Below are positions 55,301 through 62,892 of a stretch of DNA of 64,000 nucleotides, piece after piece (position 1 is the first letter of the stretch; each line of letters opens with the position of its first letter). Made by a program: the position numbers and the translations under genes. The stretch is from Streptomyces californicus. GTDB taxonomy: Bacteria > Actinomycetota > Actinomycetes > Streptomycetales > Streptomycetaceae. Where the stretch lies: contig NZ_JNZZ01000008.1 of assembly GCF_000717645.1 (NCBI RefSeq), forward strand, positions 310,001 to 374,000, written 5' to 3'. Under the pieces are notes generated by a model, which was given only the letters and a program-made list of their open reading frames with translations, did no database searches and had not been told where the DNA came from.

Positions 55301-55824
55301 AGGCCGTGGCCGTCGCCGAGGAGGTCGCCCGTCTCGTCGACGAGACACCAGACCTCACCATCGGGGTGATCGCGTTCTACTCCGCCCAAGTCGAAGAGAT
55401 CTGTCGCAAGCTGGCGGAAAAGGGCCTGCTCGCCCGCGTGGGCAGGGACTACGAGGTAGCGGAGCGACTGCGGTACGACAGCGGCGGCCACCGGATGGAC
55501 AGGTTGCTGGTCGGTACCGTGGACGCCTTCCAGGGCAAAGAGTTTGACATCGTGTTGCTATCGACCACCCGCTGTGCTCCACGGCAGGAAGTACCGCCCG
55601 CGGCCACCGACCGCACGTACCCCAGATGGGTCGCGAGGCGGTACGGACATCTGACACTCCAGAACCGGCTTTGTGTGGCGATGAGCCGTCAGAAGCGGCT
55701 CCTCATATCCGTAGGTGCTGCGTCGATGTTCGACGCCGGTTTCGCTCCACCAGCACTGGCTCCGCTCACCGACTTTCTGGACATGTGCGGAAAGGGGGCG
55801 CCCTATGGCCACCTCGGCCGCTGA
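52315..55824 (+). CDS. SF1 (Upf1/DNA2-like) helicase with large novel N-terminus
   Basis: A 1169-residue superfamily 1 helicase. Motif I is GPPGTGKT at 519-526, motif II VDEAA (Asp855), motif III LVGDHNQLPQM, motif IV-like LDSQFRMH and motif VI VAMSRQKRLLIS, which defines the AAA_11/AAA_12 group. Residues 1 to about 500 carry no domain I recognise: a basic, Gly/Ser-rich leader of about 50 residues and then alternating beta/alpha stretches. No nuclease motif is evident. GTG 52315 overlaps the kinase stop. It is the largest gene in the island and its stop overlaps the next start by 20 nt, so translation is coupled. Polarity and nucleic acid are unknown. Confidence 0.87.
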   Translation: MSPGAPDSGQASRPRPMPPSGNGSSGSSRGGSRNRPQYQAKTSKLSPLSGAATLISLTWQLRAAPPQVAADETEAVLGHTPAGGVVVEIDGVRAPAVGLTDEDSRKLQRLLGSGRARVVIALCLSPAVDQGAWPRLDLNVYTYDKGPTGTPLAIGVTDKEFQSIFRAAGRPRYDKPEWALRWLNERLVLPPLPGSAASTPGRMVISAGPRESAEEPVAFRIHGRGVAVDVKTVGDRVMLSRVVLRGHDAQQGPLRLINRSVAFTDESQATRLRAEMKRQLAKLASGEGFLAMWNTYNRKESWWIHRRIHDDRYLKYDRVVRRHDGTLRFHVAVPTGPDEGKLSLLDQAYRRNEDEALELEASITLPSVLLREPAADGEEWGLLDDELPQESVSGEVLSADPVAGTVDVRPRPVEARAGMPVQRRDPAPQGFLYRSFRGDRRRLMRRRKAFDLVRKGRTAIPNLLALLEGDPAPAPVLERPIDPKSEATWACFKKGRPTEAQESALRVALNTPDVAIIQGPPGTGKTQVIAALQTRLAEAGRGYARLRGSMLLTSYQHAAVDELVERSVVFGLPANKVDRAGRGTTVQIDRWQTETTTRLTERIAKTDQGPGMVALRRAAALAAGYLLAPTDAVGTAAMFRELMDLTDGLVPGRITDRLRNRLAALRVPRPVLIGSDAEELAVRAVRGIRVSAESFGDDGPAGAAKALRRLRTLTDVDLPDNGLELLERAAAWDEPGPPVFLAELAALRITLLELLATPAGPAPAPAVDPELRRLIEDTVDALADQTAESAADGVTLALLDYREALDGDPDAVHWTLREYTASYAATCQQVSSPAMAEAKGESYVDDLVFDTVIVDEAARANPLDLMIPLIHAGRRIVLVGDHNQLPQMLEPDVEREFEPVTRELLSESLFQRLFEGLAKPGVPVQRVVTLDSQFRMHRVLGDFVNRNFYGDLKSPRPDDEFAHGLSRYGTAVAAWLDVPPSVGPEYGERSKCRPAEAVAVAEEVARLVDETPDLTIGVIAFYSAQVEEICRKLAEKGLLARVGRDYEVAERLRYDSGGHRMDRLLVGTVDAFQGKEFDIVLLSTTRCAPRQEVPPAATDRTYPRWVARRYGHLTLQNRLCVAMSRQKRLLISVGAASMFDAGFAPPALAPLTDFLDMCGKGAPYGHLGR

Positions 55825-57382
55825 CTGGTCCCGGGCCAGGGTGCTCAGCTACGACCGGCGGGAACCCGGCGACGGCCGGCTCTGTCTGCTGTGGCCTGCC
55901 TGGGCATACCGCGTCACCGCGCCCGTCCTCAAGCACCGTGGTCTGGATCTCTTTGAACGAGTCGTACTCGGACTCTGTCAGGCGGGTGTGCGCCGGCCTG
56001 ACCGCATGGGGGCCCTGATCGAACTCGACGCCCGACTGTGTGCGCACATTCTTGACAGGGCTGTCGGCGCTGGACACCTAAACGAGCGCCACGAGCTCAC
56101 GGATCAAGGGCGCCAGGCACTGCGCACCGGTTCGACGGCCGAATCCCCGGAGTGGCAGGTTTGCCACATCTTCGAGGACCCGTTCTCGGGAGAACTGTGG
56201 CCTCGGACGACCGACTCACTTCGCGAGGCGCATGTGCTCCGCTACCACGGTGAAGGCGTGGAGCTGCAACTGGGCACAGTTGGCAAGTCGGACCGTGCGT
56301 CGGCGCGACGGGTCCGGCCGCCGGACCGGCCTCCGCAGCGCCCCAACGCCGCGCGCGTGGTGGCCGCGGCGAGCGAGGATCGGGACGCCCGTCGCGTCTT
56401 CAAGGTGCGCCAGTACGAACGCCGATCCGGACTCGACCCGGTCGCCGCACCCGAGGGCCTGGTGGGCTCTCGTGGGCCCGGGGGGATTCCCGAGAACCTG
56501 CCGGAACTTAACCGGATCGCGTTCCTCAACGATCCTGAGCCGGTGTACCTGGTGGGGTTCTTGGAGGTGTCTGGCGACGCCGACACCGAGACGGCCGAGG
56601 CATGGACTGCGTACGACCCGTTCGGGCTGGGTCCCAGCGACTTCTTCCAGTCATTGGTCTACCGCTTCGGCCGCGACGACGGCACGCTCGACGAGGAGAT
56701 ACAGGTCCGGGCAGCGGCGGAACTGGCCGCGGCCAGCGCCCGGTACATCCAGGCGGATCAGGGCCTGCGCGATCTATTGGAAGAGCGCCTGGCACATGAC
56801 TTCGGCCCCGAGATCCGCGGCGACCGTGACGCCTTCGATCTCATGTTGGAGCTCGACGTAGCTGTCGAGTCCACGAACCGGGACGAATCGATGGAGCGGA
56901 TCGTGCACACGGCGCTGCGTCTGTACGAGGTGCTATTCCGCCGGATGATGGTGGCGTATCCGGTGAACGACGGCACCTTCCGCACGTTCAAGAACTCACC
57001 GACGCTGCGCCGGGCGATGCTGGAAAACGCGGCTCAGAGCGTCGGGTTCCACGGGGTCACACGGCTCTACTCCGGAGTCCGAGATAGAGAACTGGACGAT
57101 AGCTACCGCAAGCCGGAGGAGGGCTTCCTCAAAGCCATGTTCCCGTTGACGCTGCTCGCGGCCAAGGAGTATGCCGACCATCCGCTGCGCCCCATGGCGG
57201 TTGAGCAGCCCGACCTTCCGCTCACACTCACCGTTCTCAACCCGCTGCGCAACCGGGGTGCGCACGCGGGACGTGATGCCACCAACCCGCATGATGCTCA
57301 GTGGTGCCGAGACGCCGCGGCCTGTGCCGTGCGGGCTCTCCTGCGACTGCCCCACCCTCGAACCGAGAGGACTTCGCTCTGA
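55805..57382 (+). CDS. Island protein with winged-helix-like start and HEPN-type end
   Basis: A 525-residue protein. The N-terminal about 110 residues look like a winged helix, RGLDLFERVVLGLCQAGV... ending GHLNERHELTDQGRQAL. The middle is unassigned. The C-terminal helical domain has R482-x4-H487 in NPLRNRGAHAG, the HEPN RNase signature (R-x4-6-H) with the common Asn after Arg. HEPN domains are toxin-like RNases in many defence systems. I start at ATG 55805, with AAAGGGGGC upstream, overlapping the helicase end. Its stop and the next start share one base. If the Rx4H is real, this is the likely effector; only the motif supports that. Confidence 0.7.
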   Translation: MATSAADWSRARVLSYDRREPGDGRLCLLWPAWAYRVTAPVLKHRGLDLFERVVLGLCQAGVRRPDRMGALIELDARLCAHILDRAVGAGHLNERHELTDQGRQALRTGSTAESPEWQVCHIFEDPFSGELWPRTTDSLREAHVLRYHGEGVELQLGTVGKSDRASARRVRPPDRPPQRPNAARVVAAASEDRDARRVFKVRQYERRSGLDPVAAPEGLVGSRGPGGIPENLPELNRIAFLNDPEPVYLVGFLEVSGDADTETAEAWTAYDPFGLGPSDFFQSLVYRFGRDDGTLDEEIQVRAAAELAAASARYIQADQGLRDLLEERLAHDFGPEIRGDRDAFDLMLELDVAVESTNRDESMERIVHTALRLYEVLFRRMMVAYPVNDGTFRTFKNSPTLRRAMLENAAQSVGFHGVTRLYSGVRDRELDDSYRKPEEGFLKAMFPLTLLAAKEYADHPLRPMAVEQPDLPLTLTVLNPLRNRGAHAGRDATNPHDAQWCRDAAACAVRALLRLPHPRTERTSL

Positions 57383-59718
57383 TGGCCAGGAACCGCAGGG
57401 CCCGACGGACACAGCCGAAGCGTCCCGATTCGCCGAAGACGACCAAGAAACCCTCCCTGGCTGAGATGGTCTCGCAGGGCATGACGTCCGCCGCGGTCGA
57501 GCTGGGCAGTGAAGCCATTCCTTCGGCGCAGCCGGCCGGCCCCCCGCACAGCGAGGAGGATTTGGCCGATCTGTGGCAGCAGGCCACTCAGGTGACGCGG
57601 GCCTACCATGACGCGGTGAAGGGGCTGGAGCGGCGGGAGGGAGCTGCCACCGCGAGGGAGGAGGAGATCGTACGACGTCGGGAGCAACTCGACTCGGAAG
57701 CAGAGATGTTCGACACTCGGCGTAGTGAGCTGGCCGAAGCCGAGTCGGCCCTGGAGCGGGAACGAGAGGTGCTGTCGGAGCGCGCCGCCGCACTGGACGG
57801 CCGCGACCGCGCTTTGCTGGACCGCGAGTCGGCGCTTGCCGTAAGGGAAGAGCGGGAGAAGGAGCTGATCATCGCTGAGGCTCGCACAGAACTAGACGCG
57901 GCCCGCAGGCGGTTCGACACCGCCCGCCTCGATTTCGACGAGGAGATCGAGCGCCAGCGGTCCCGTCTGCGCGAGGAACTCTCAGCCGAGAGAGAACGGC
58001 TGGTCTCGGAGCGTGCGGAGCTGGCCGAGGAGTGGCGGCGAATGCGTCACCAGAAGGTGGAGTTGCAGGCTCGCGAGGAAGATTTCCAGGACACCAAGGA
58101 ACTGTACGCGGAGCGCACCACTCTCGCTGTGTCGTCCGCCACCGAGCAGATCCGTGCCGAAGCCGAGCACCGGCGACGGCTCTATGAGGCGGCACGGGAC
58201 GATGCCGACATGCACAGTAAGCGGATTGCCGAGTACGAGCAGCTCGATCGGGCGTTCGGAAGCCAGAGCCCGGTTGACGCTCTGGCCGAGTTGGAACGGC
58301 TACGCGACGAGAGCGCGGAGCTGCGACGGCTCCGGCTTTCGGCGCCCGGTGAGCAGACCCTGCGGCTCGCCGCTCTGGAGGAAGAGACCCGCCAGCTTCG
58401 CGACCGGTGCATCACCTATGCCGCCCACAATGAACGGTTGCAGCGCCAGCTTTCGGCGCACGAGATCACGGCCGTGGAGGTTGAACGCCTGTCGGTGAGC
58501 AAGGAGGCGCTTGAGGCGGAGGTACGAGCCTATCGGGAGCAGGTCGAGGAGCAGAAGCGCGACTGGCAGGGTTTGGTCGAACGGAGAGAGGGCGAAACTG
58601 CCTTCGCCGCTTGTAGCATGATGGACGAGAACTACGACACCGCCCCGGGTGACCTCGCCGAAATGGCCCCTCCACTGAATGAACTGGTCGCGCACGTAAG
58701 GGCGTTCATCAGGCAGCAGCACGGGCTGTTCTACGAGATGGCCGATCTGCGTTCATTCCTCGGCGGTCTCGCCGCGACGCAACTGCACTTGCTCGAGGGC
58801 ATCAGCGGCATCGGCAAGACACAGTTGCCGCAGCGGTTTGCCGAAGCGATCGGCGCGACCACGAAGATCGTGTCCGTCGGCGCAGACTGGCGCACACCGC
58901 AGGATCTCATGGGTTACTACAACGCCTTCGAGCGCCGCTTCTACGAGTCAGAGTTCACCAAGGCCCTCTACCAGTCGCAGTGCCCGAGGTTCTCCGCGCA
59001 GCCGTTCTTCATCGTCCTGGACGAGATGAACCTTTCCCATCCGGAGCAGTACTTCAACGACGTGCTGTCCGCGCTCTCACGCGAAGTTTCCCGTGAGAGC
59101 AGGCCCGATCTCGTCCTGATGAGTTCCGCTGTGGAGCCGTCTCCCCGGCTGTTGCGTGAAGGGCGGCTGTTGCCCGTACCGAAGACGGTCTTCTTCGTGG
59201 GCACCGCCAACCAGGACGAGACGACACTGGCGTTCGCGGACAAGACGTACGACAGGGCGAACGTGATCGAACTCCCCGCCACGTACGAGCGATTCACTGT
59301 CCCGCCACAGGACTCCATCGAGCCGCTGAGCTGGAAAGCCCTCGAAACTGCCTTCGACGCCGCCGAGGTGGCGCACCAGCGCGATGCCCACAAGGCTGAA
59401 GAATTTCTTGCCAGCACACTGGCTGACCGGATGGCCACCGACTTCCAGATCTCTTGGGGCAGTCGCCTCTCCGCGCAGCTCTCCCGATATGTGCCCGTGG
59501 TCATGGCTTCTGGAGGATCTCTGAGCGAAGCCACCGACGAACTGGTCGCGCGAAAGATTCTGCGCAAGCTGCAGGGGCGCTACGAAGTCCGGGTGGACCA
59601 CCTGAAGCAGCTGCGAGAGGATCTAACCGTCAACTGGCCGAAGTTGTCGGCCGAGGGAACCCCTGATCGATCGGTAGCCGCACTCGACAGCATCATCCGC
59701 AAGCTGGGCCACGAATGA
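57382..59718 (+). CDS. McrB-like AAA+ protein with long N-terminal coiled coil
   Basis: A 778-residue protein. Residues about 60-430 are predicted by eye to be coiled coil, rich in Glu, Arg, Ala and Leu with few prolines. The AAA+ domain has Walker A G473-ISGIGKT-480 and Walker B LDEMN around Asp547, the latter the McrB hallmark (DEMN), then sensor-like GTANQDETT and a likely arginine finger in DKTYDRANV. McrB-like proteins assemble GTP- or ATP-driven hexamers. Starts at ATG 57382 sharing a base with the preceding stop, and ends overlapping the next gene (ATGA). The partner is the downstream protein. Confidence 0.88.
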   Translation: MARNRRARRTQPKRPDSPKTTKKPSLAEMVSQGMTSAAVELGSEAIPSAQPAGPPHSEEDLADLWQQATQVTRAYHDAVKGLERREGAATAREEEIVRRREQLDSEAEMFDTRRSELAEAESALEREREVLSERAAALDGRDRALLDRESALAVREEREKELIIAEARTELDAARRRFDTARLDFDEEIERQRSRLREELSAERERLVSERAELAEEWRRMRHQKVELQAREEDFQDTKELYAERTTLAVSSATEQIRAEAEHRRRLYEAARDDADMHSKRIAEYEQLDRAFGSQSPVDALAELERLRDESAELRRLRLSAPGEQTLRLAALEEETRQLRDRCITYAAHNERLQRQLSAHEITAVEVERLSVSKEALEAEVRAYREQVEEQKRDWQGLVERREGETAFAACSMMDENYDTAPGDLAEMAPPLNELVAHVRAFIRQQHGLFYEMADLRSFLGGLAATQLHLLEGISGIGKTQLPQRFAEAIGATTKIVSVGADWRTPQDLMGYYNAFERRFYESEFTKALYQSQCPRFSAQPFFIVLDEMNLSHPEQYFNDVLSALSREVSRESRPDLVLMSSAVEPSPRLLREGRLLPVPKTVFFVGTANQDETTLAFADKTYDRANVIELPATYERFTVPPQDSIEPLSWKALETAFDAAEVAHQRDAHKAEEFLASTLADRMATDFQISWGSRLSAQLSRYVPVVMASGGSLSEATDELVARKILRKLQGRYEVRVDHLKQLREDLTVNWPKLSAEGTPDRSVAALDSIIRKLGHE

Positions 59719-61856
59719 TGGACAGCGATGACCTGCTGGACCGAGTCTCAGGCCGACCGGTATCGGGGACCGTCGGGCGCGCGCTGACGGGTCAGTACAT
59801 TTTCTTGCCGGAGCGCGGTTCTGGGGAAGCCGGACTCCGACCGTTGGGGACCGGCGAGTATTACGTCGAGCAGAGGTCGCCGGACAGGGCGGAATCCGAT
59901 CAGGCGACGGTGGAAGCCGTTCTGGCAATTGGACGGATCGTCGCAACGCTGACCGCACGGAAGGCCTCTCTTACCGAACTGGCAGACATCCACCCGCTGG
60001 TGGATGGTGCGGCCGCGATGAAGGCCCTTAGCCGCCAGCCTCTGGAAGAGGCGATCGAGGAGCATCTTCCCTTTCTACGCTCGGTGTGTTTCCGTCCTGT
60101 GAGCCGGCTGCTTCCCATCAATCATCTGGTACCGGTACCCAGGGCGCGGCGTATCACACCGAATACTGTGATGCGCTTGGCCGCGCACAGTGAGGACTGG
60201 GCCTCGTTGCGCCCGGACGGGGTGCGTCCGGATCGGGTGCTCAGCCCTGAGCGCGAAGTGAATCTGGACCTGTACGAGAACCGGGTCGCCGTTCACCTCG
60301 TGGACCAGCTCTGGCGCTATCTCACCGTGCGCATAGCCCAGATTCGGGATATCAAGGGCATGTTCAGTGATGTAGAGCGGTACATCGACGATGTGAGCAG
60401 CCGACCGTGGCAGCAGAGCAGCTTGAGGCTTTGGCATCTGCTTGCTCATTTTGTCAAGCAGGAGGAATGGGACGCTCGGGCCAGTCTACGTTTGCAAGAA
60501 CTGGAGAAACTGCGAAGTGCGGTGTCCGCACTTCGCAGATCACCGTTGTGGAACAGCGTGAACCGGCGCGCGGCGCTGGGTACTTCGCTGCGCGCCACAA
60601 ACCTGTTCATCGGCGAAGACCGCTTCCGCCACGTCGCCGACCTCTGGCGGCAGTGGATGGCTACCCGAACGCGTTTCATTTCAGTCGATGACGAATTCAG
60701 TCGTGGTCAGGAATGGTGCCGAGGGTACGAATGCTACGTCGTCGTTCTGCTCCTCCGAGCATTCGATGAGGTCGGCGGAGAGCCAGCGGACCAGTCAGTA
60801 CTCGCCCGGGGCGCGGTGCCGGTGCATTACCGGTACAGAGGATCTGACGTGACGCTACGCTGGGGTGAGGACGGCGTGCTGGTCATTGAGCGCGACGAGA
60901 CTGTCGTGCTGCGAGTGGTGCCGCTCCCACACCCCTTGACGGAGTCTCGGCTGAGGGTGCCCGTATTGGACGAGCTTGCCATGCTCACCGTTCAGCCGCC
61001 GACCGAGCCCACGCTCGTGCTCTACCCGGGAGGCAGAGAGGAACGGCAAGAGTTGCCGCAGTCCGTGCGGCTGCAATCATTCGAAGCGCCCGGCGCACCG
61101 GCGCCCGGCAAGGACGGCACTCCGCTGTGGAAGATCCCCGTATCACCTCTGGAGATCGACAGCGTGACTAGGCTGGGCCGAGGGCTGCGCTTCGTTCTTG
61201 AACAGCCCCGCCTGTCCGGTTATCCGTACCACGTGTCGGTCGGCGCCGGAGTGGACACCGAATTCGTGTCCAGGATCCCTTGGCTGTCGATGGGGACGAA
61301 CGGGCTCATCGTCACACGCGTACCGGCCGATCATGAGTTGGCCGCCGCACGAGCAATGGTCCTGGCGCAGCGCCGGGACACCTCTCGCTTTCAGCAACGA
61401 GGCACGAATGCCACGGCGGTGGAAGAGCTGTGGGAGGAGGTTGGACGCGCTGTCAAGCAGACGGTCGCGCTCACGCGATGTCCTCGATGCGGCGCCGAGT
61501 CCGCCACCCCGGATCGAACTCTGCAGATTCGGGGCGATGGGCACTTTCGATGCTCGTGCGGTCAGTGTGGCGGAATCTGGGAGGGGCGGCGGTGTCGGAC
61601 GTGCCGCCAGCTATACCCCATCCTTGAATCCTCGGCTTTGGTTGATGCCGGGAACGCAGATGGCGACTACCTCGATCGACACTTTGCGACAGACCTTCTG
61701 GCGGCACCGTGCTGGGTACGAGCCCGGGTCTTCATATGCCCACAGTGCACTGTCTGTGGGAACGCCGAAGGCGAGAGTCAGTGTGCGCGCTGTAGTGATG
61801 GCAGTGCCACGGCTGGGCAAGGACTGGGCGGACGCCGGTCCAGGGCCTCCGACTGA
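59715..61856 (+). CDS. DUF2357/McrC-like partner protein with C-terminal zinc ribbons
   Basis: A 713-residue protein. The segment REVNLDLYENRVAVHLVD at about 180 is the DUF2357 signature found in McrB-paired proteins. A later GYECYVVVLLLRAFDEV resembles the YExWxxxxLxxxL helix that opens the PDDEXK_7 nuclease fold, but the PD-(D/E)xK catalytic residues are not found: the expected D-x-K is LRV. The last 125 residues hold about ten Cys in zinc-ribbon pairs (CPRC, CSCGQC, CRTC and CPQCTVC..CARC), likely nucleic-acid or protein binding. ATG 59715 overlaps the AAA+ stop. It ends the operon, 107 bp before the right att copy. Confidence 0.75.
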   Translation: MMDSDDLLDRVSGRPVSGTVGRALTGQYIFLPERGSGEAGLRPLGTGEYYVEQRSPDRAESDQATVEAVLAIGRIVATLTARKASLTELADIHPLVDGAAAMKALSRQPLEEAIEEHLPFLRSVCFRPVSRLLPINHLVPVPRARRITPNTVMRLAAHSEDWASLRPDGVRPDRVLSPEREVNLDLYENRVAVHLVDQLWRYLTVRIAQIRDIKGMFSDVERYIDDVSSRPWQQSSLRLWHLLAHFVKQEEWDARASLRLQELEKLRSAVSALRRSPLWNSVNRRAALGTSLRATNLFIGEDRFRHVADLWRQWMATRTRFISVDDEFSRGQEWCRGYECYVVVLLLRAFDEVGGEPADQSVLARGAVPVHYRYRGSDVTLRWGEDGVLVIERDETVVLRVVPLPHPLTESRLRVPVLDELAMLTVQPPTEPTLVLYPGGREERQELPQSVRLQSFEAPGAPAPGKDGTPLWKIPVSPLEIDSVTRLGRGLRFVLEQPRLSGYPYHVSVGAGVDTEFVSRIPWLSMGTNGLIVTRVPADHELAAARAMVLAQRRDTSRFQQRGTNATAVEELWEEVGRAVKQTVALTRCPRCGAESATPDRTLQIRGDGHFRCSCGQCGGIWEGRRCRTCRQLYPILESSALVDAGNADGDYLDRHFATDLLAAPCWVRARVFICPQCTVCGNAEGESQCARCSDGSATAGQGLGGRRSRASD

Positions 61857-61963
61857 GTTCCAACACTGACATGAGGGGGTCTTCGGGGCCCGAGGCCAGG
61901 GCGGGCATGCGCAGCCCAGACGCGACGAAGACCTGACGTACAGGGTTCTTTGCTGGCCCCCGT

Positions 61964-62005
61964 GTAATGCGTAGGTCTCGGGTTCGAATCCCGAAGGCGG
62001 CTCAG
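61964..62005 (+). repeat. Right attachment site
   Basis: Right copy of the 42-bp repeat; carries only the tRNA 3' half, so it is not a second tRNA gene. Directly followed by the terminator at 62008-62042, which I take as the original one of the chromosome. Confidence 0.92.
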
Positions 62006-62007
62006 TG

Positions 62008-62042
62008 AAGGCCCAGGACAGATTGACTCTGACCTGGGCCTT
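62008..62042 (+). terminator. tRNA-Thr terminator, chromosomal side
   Basis: 10-bp stem aaggcccagg with cctgggcctt, 15-nt loop, followed by tgtggtg. It resembles the island-side terminator in its CCCAGG/CCTGGG core but differs in the rest. Confidence 0.75.
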
Positions 62043-62173
62043 TGTGGTGTTCGAGGCCGGGTGCTGTGGGTCGGGGGTGTTCAGTTCGGCGCTCCGTCGT
62101 CGTCGCCCACCGTGATAGGTGCGTCCGTCGGGACGCCCTCGTCTCATGCTGCCCGGTGGCGCTGTGGCGGTGG

Positions 62174-62818
62174 TCAGGCGCGGAGGTAGGTCAGGACGGC
62201 CAGGACGCGGCGGTTGGTGGCGTCGGACAGGGTCAGGTCCAGTTTGGTGAGGATGGAGCCGAAGTGCTTGCTGACGGTGCCCTCGCTGATGTGCAGGGCG
62301 GCTGCGACCGACGCGTTGGACCGGCCCTCGGCCATCAGGGCGAGGACCTCCTGCTCGCGGGGGCTCAGGGTGGCCAGGGGGTCGCGGCGGTGGCGCAGGA
62401 GCTGGCGGACCACCTCGGGGTCGACGACGGTCGCGCCGGCGGCCACGCGTTGGAGGGCGTCGACGAACTCCTCGACGTGGCCCACGCGTTCCTTGAGGAG
62501 GTAGCCGACATGGGTGCCGTTGGAGGAGTCGAGCAGCTCCTCGGCGTAGGCGCGCTGGACGTACTGGCTGAGGACGAGGACGGGCAGCCCGGGGTTCTTC
62601 TCGCGCAGTCGCAGGGCGGCCCGCAGACCTTCGTCGGAGAAGCCGGGAGGCATCCGTACATCGGTGACGACGATGTCCGGGTCGTGCTCGGCGACGGCCG
62701 CCGTGAGTTCGTCGGCCGTGCCCACAGTGGCGAGGACCTGGTGGCCGAAGCGCTCCACGAGGCCGACCAGGCCCTCCCGCAACAGCACACTGTCCTCGGC
62801 CAACACGATGCGCACCAT
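62174..62818 (-). CDS. NarL/LuxR-type response regulator
   Basis: A 214-residue two-component regulator. The receiver domain has acidic residues at E8-D9, the phosphoacceptor Asp53 in VVTDVRMP and the conserved Lys in LLKERVGH. A LuxR-type HTH, LSPREQEVLALMAEG...SEGTVSKHF, fills the C-terminus. Start ATG 62818 with GGGGAA upstream; the long frame leading up to it overlaps the kinase and is not used. The cognate kinase lies directly upstream on the same strand, 74 bp away. Immediately next to the island, it is probably the native neighbour of the tRNA. Confidence 0.93.
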   Translation of the reverse strand: MVRIVLAEDSVLLREGLVGLVERFGHQVLATVGTADELTAAVAEHDPDIVVTDVRMPPGFSDEGLRAALRLREKNPGLPVLVLSQYVQRAYAEELLDSSNGTHVGYLLKERVGHVEEFVDALQRVAAGATVVDPEVVRQLLRHRRDPLATLSPREQEVLALMAEGRSNASVAAALHISEGTVSKHFGSILTKLDLTLSDATNRRVLAVLTYLRA

Positions 62819-62892
62819 CTGGTTCCCCTGTCGGGCTCGGGCGCGTCCGGCGGATCTCGACCGGTCCGCGATCCTGATCCGCCGGGCACACC

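Larger units (their letters stand above)
49835..62005. mobile_element. Genomic island integrated at tRNA-Thr (12.17 kb)
   Basis: Bounded by a perfect 42-bp direct repeat of the tRNA 3' half (49835-49876 and 61964-62005). The content is one six-gene operon of signalling, helicase, HEPN, McrB-like and DUF2357-like proteins, with no homologous housekeeping gene. Base composition is lower than the backbone: counted lines 60001 and 60301 have 40 and 35 G+C of 60 bases, line 41761 in topA has 43. Rare CTA and CTT leucine codons are seen. No integrase, recombinase, transfer or replication gene was found, so it is either a stripped island or one mobilised in trans. Intact tRNA and repeat suggest it is site-specifically inserted, not a random insertion. 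Confidence 0.88.

Noticed and set aside
61964..62005. Second tRNA-Thr gene
   Set aside because: Only the 3' half is present; acceptor 5' strand, D arm and half of the anticodon arm are missing.
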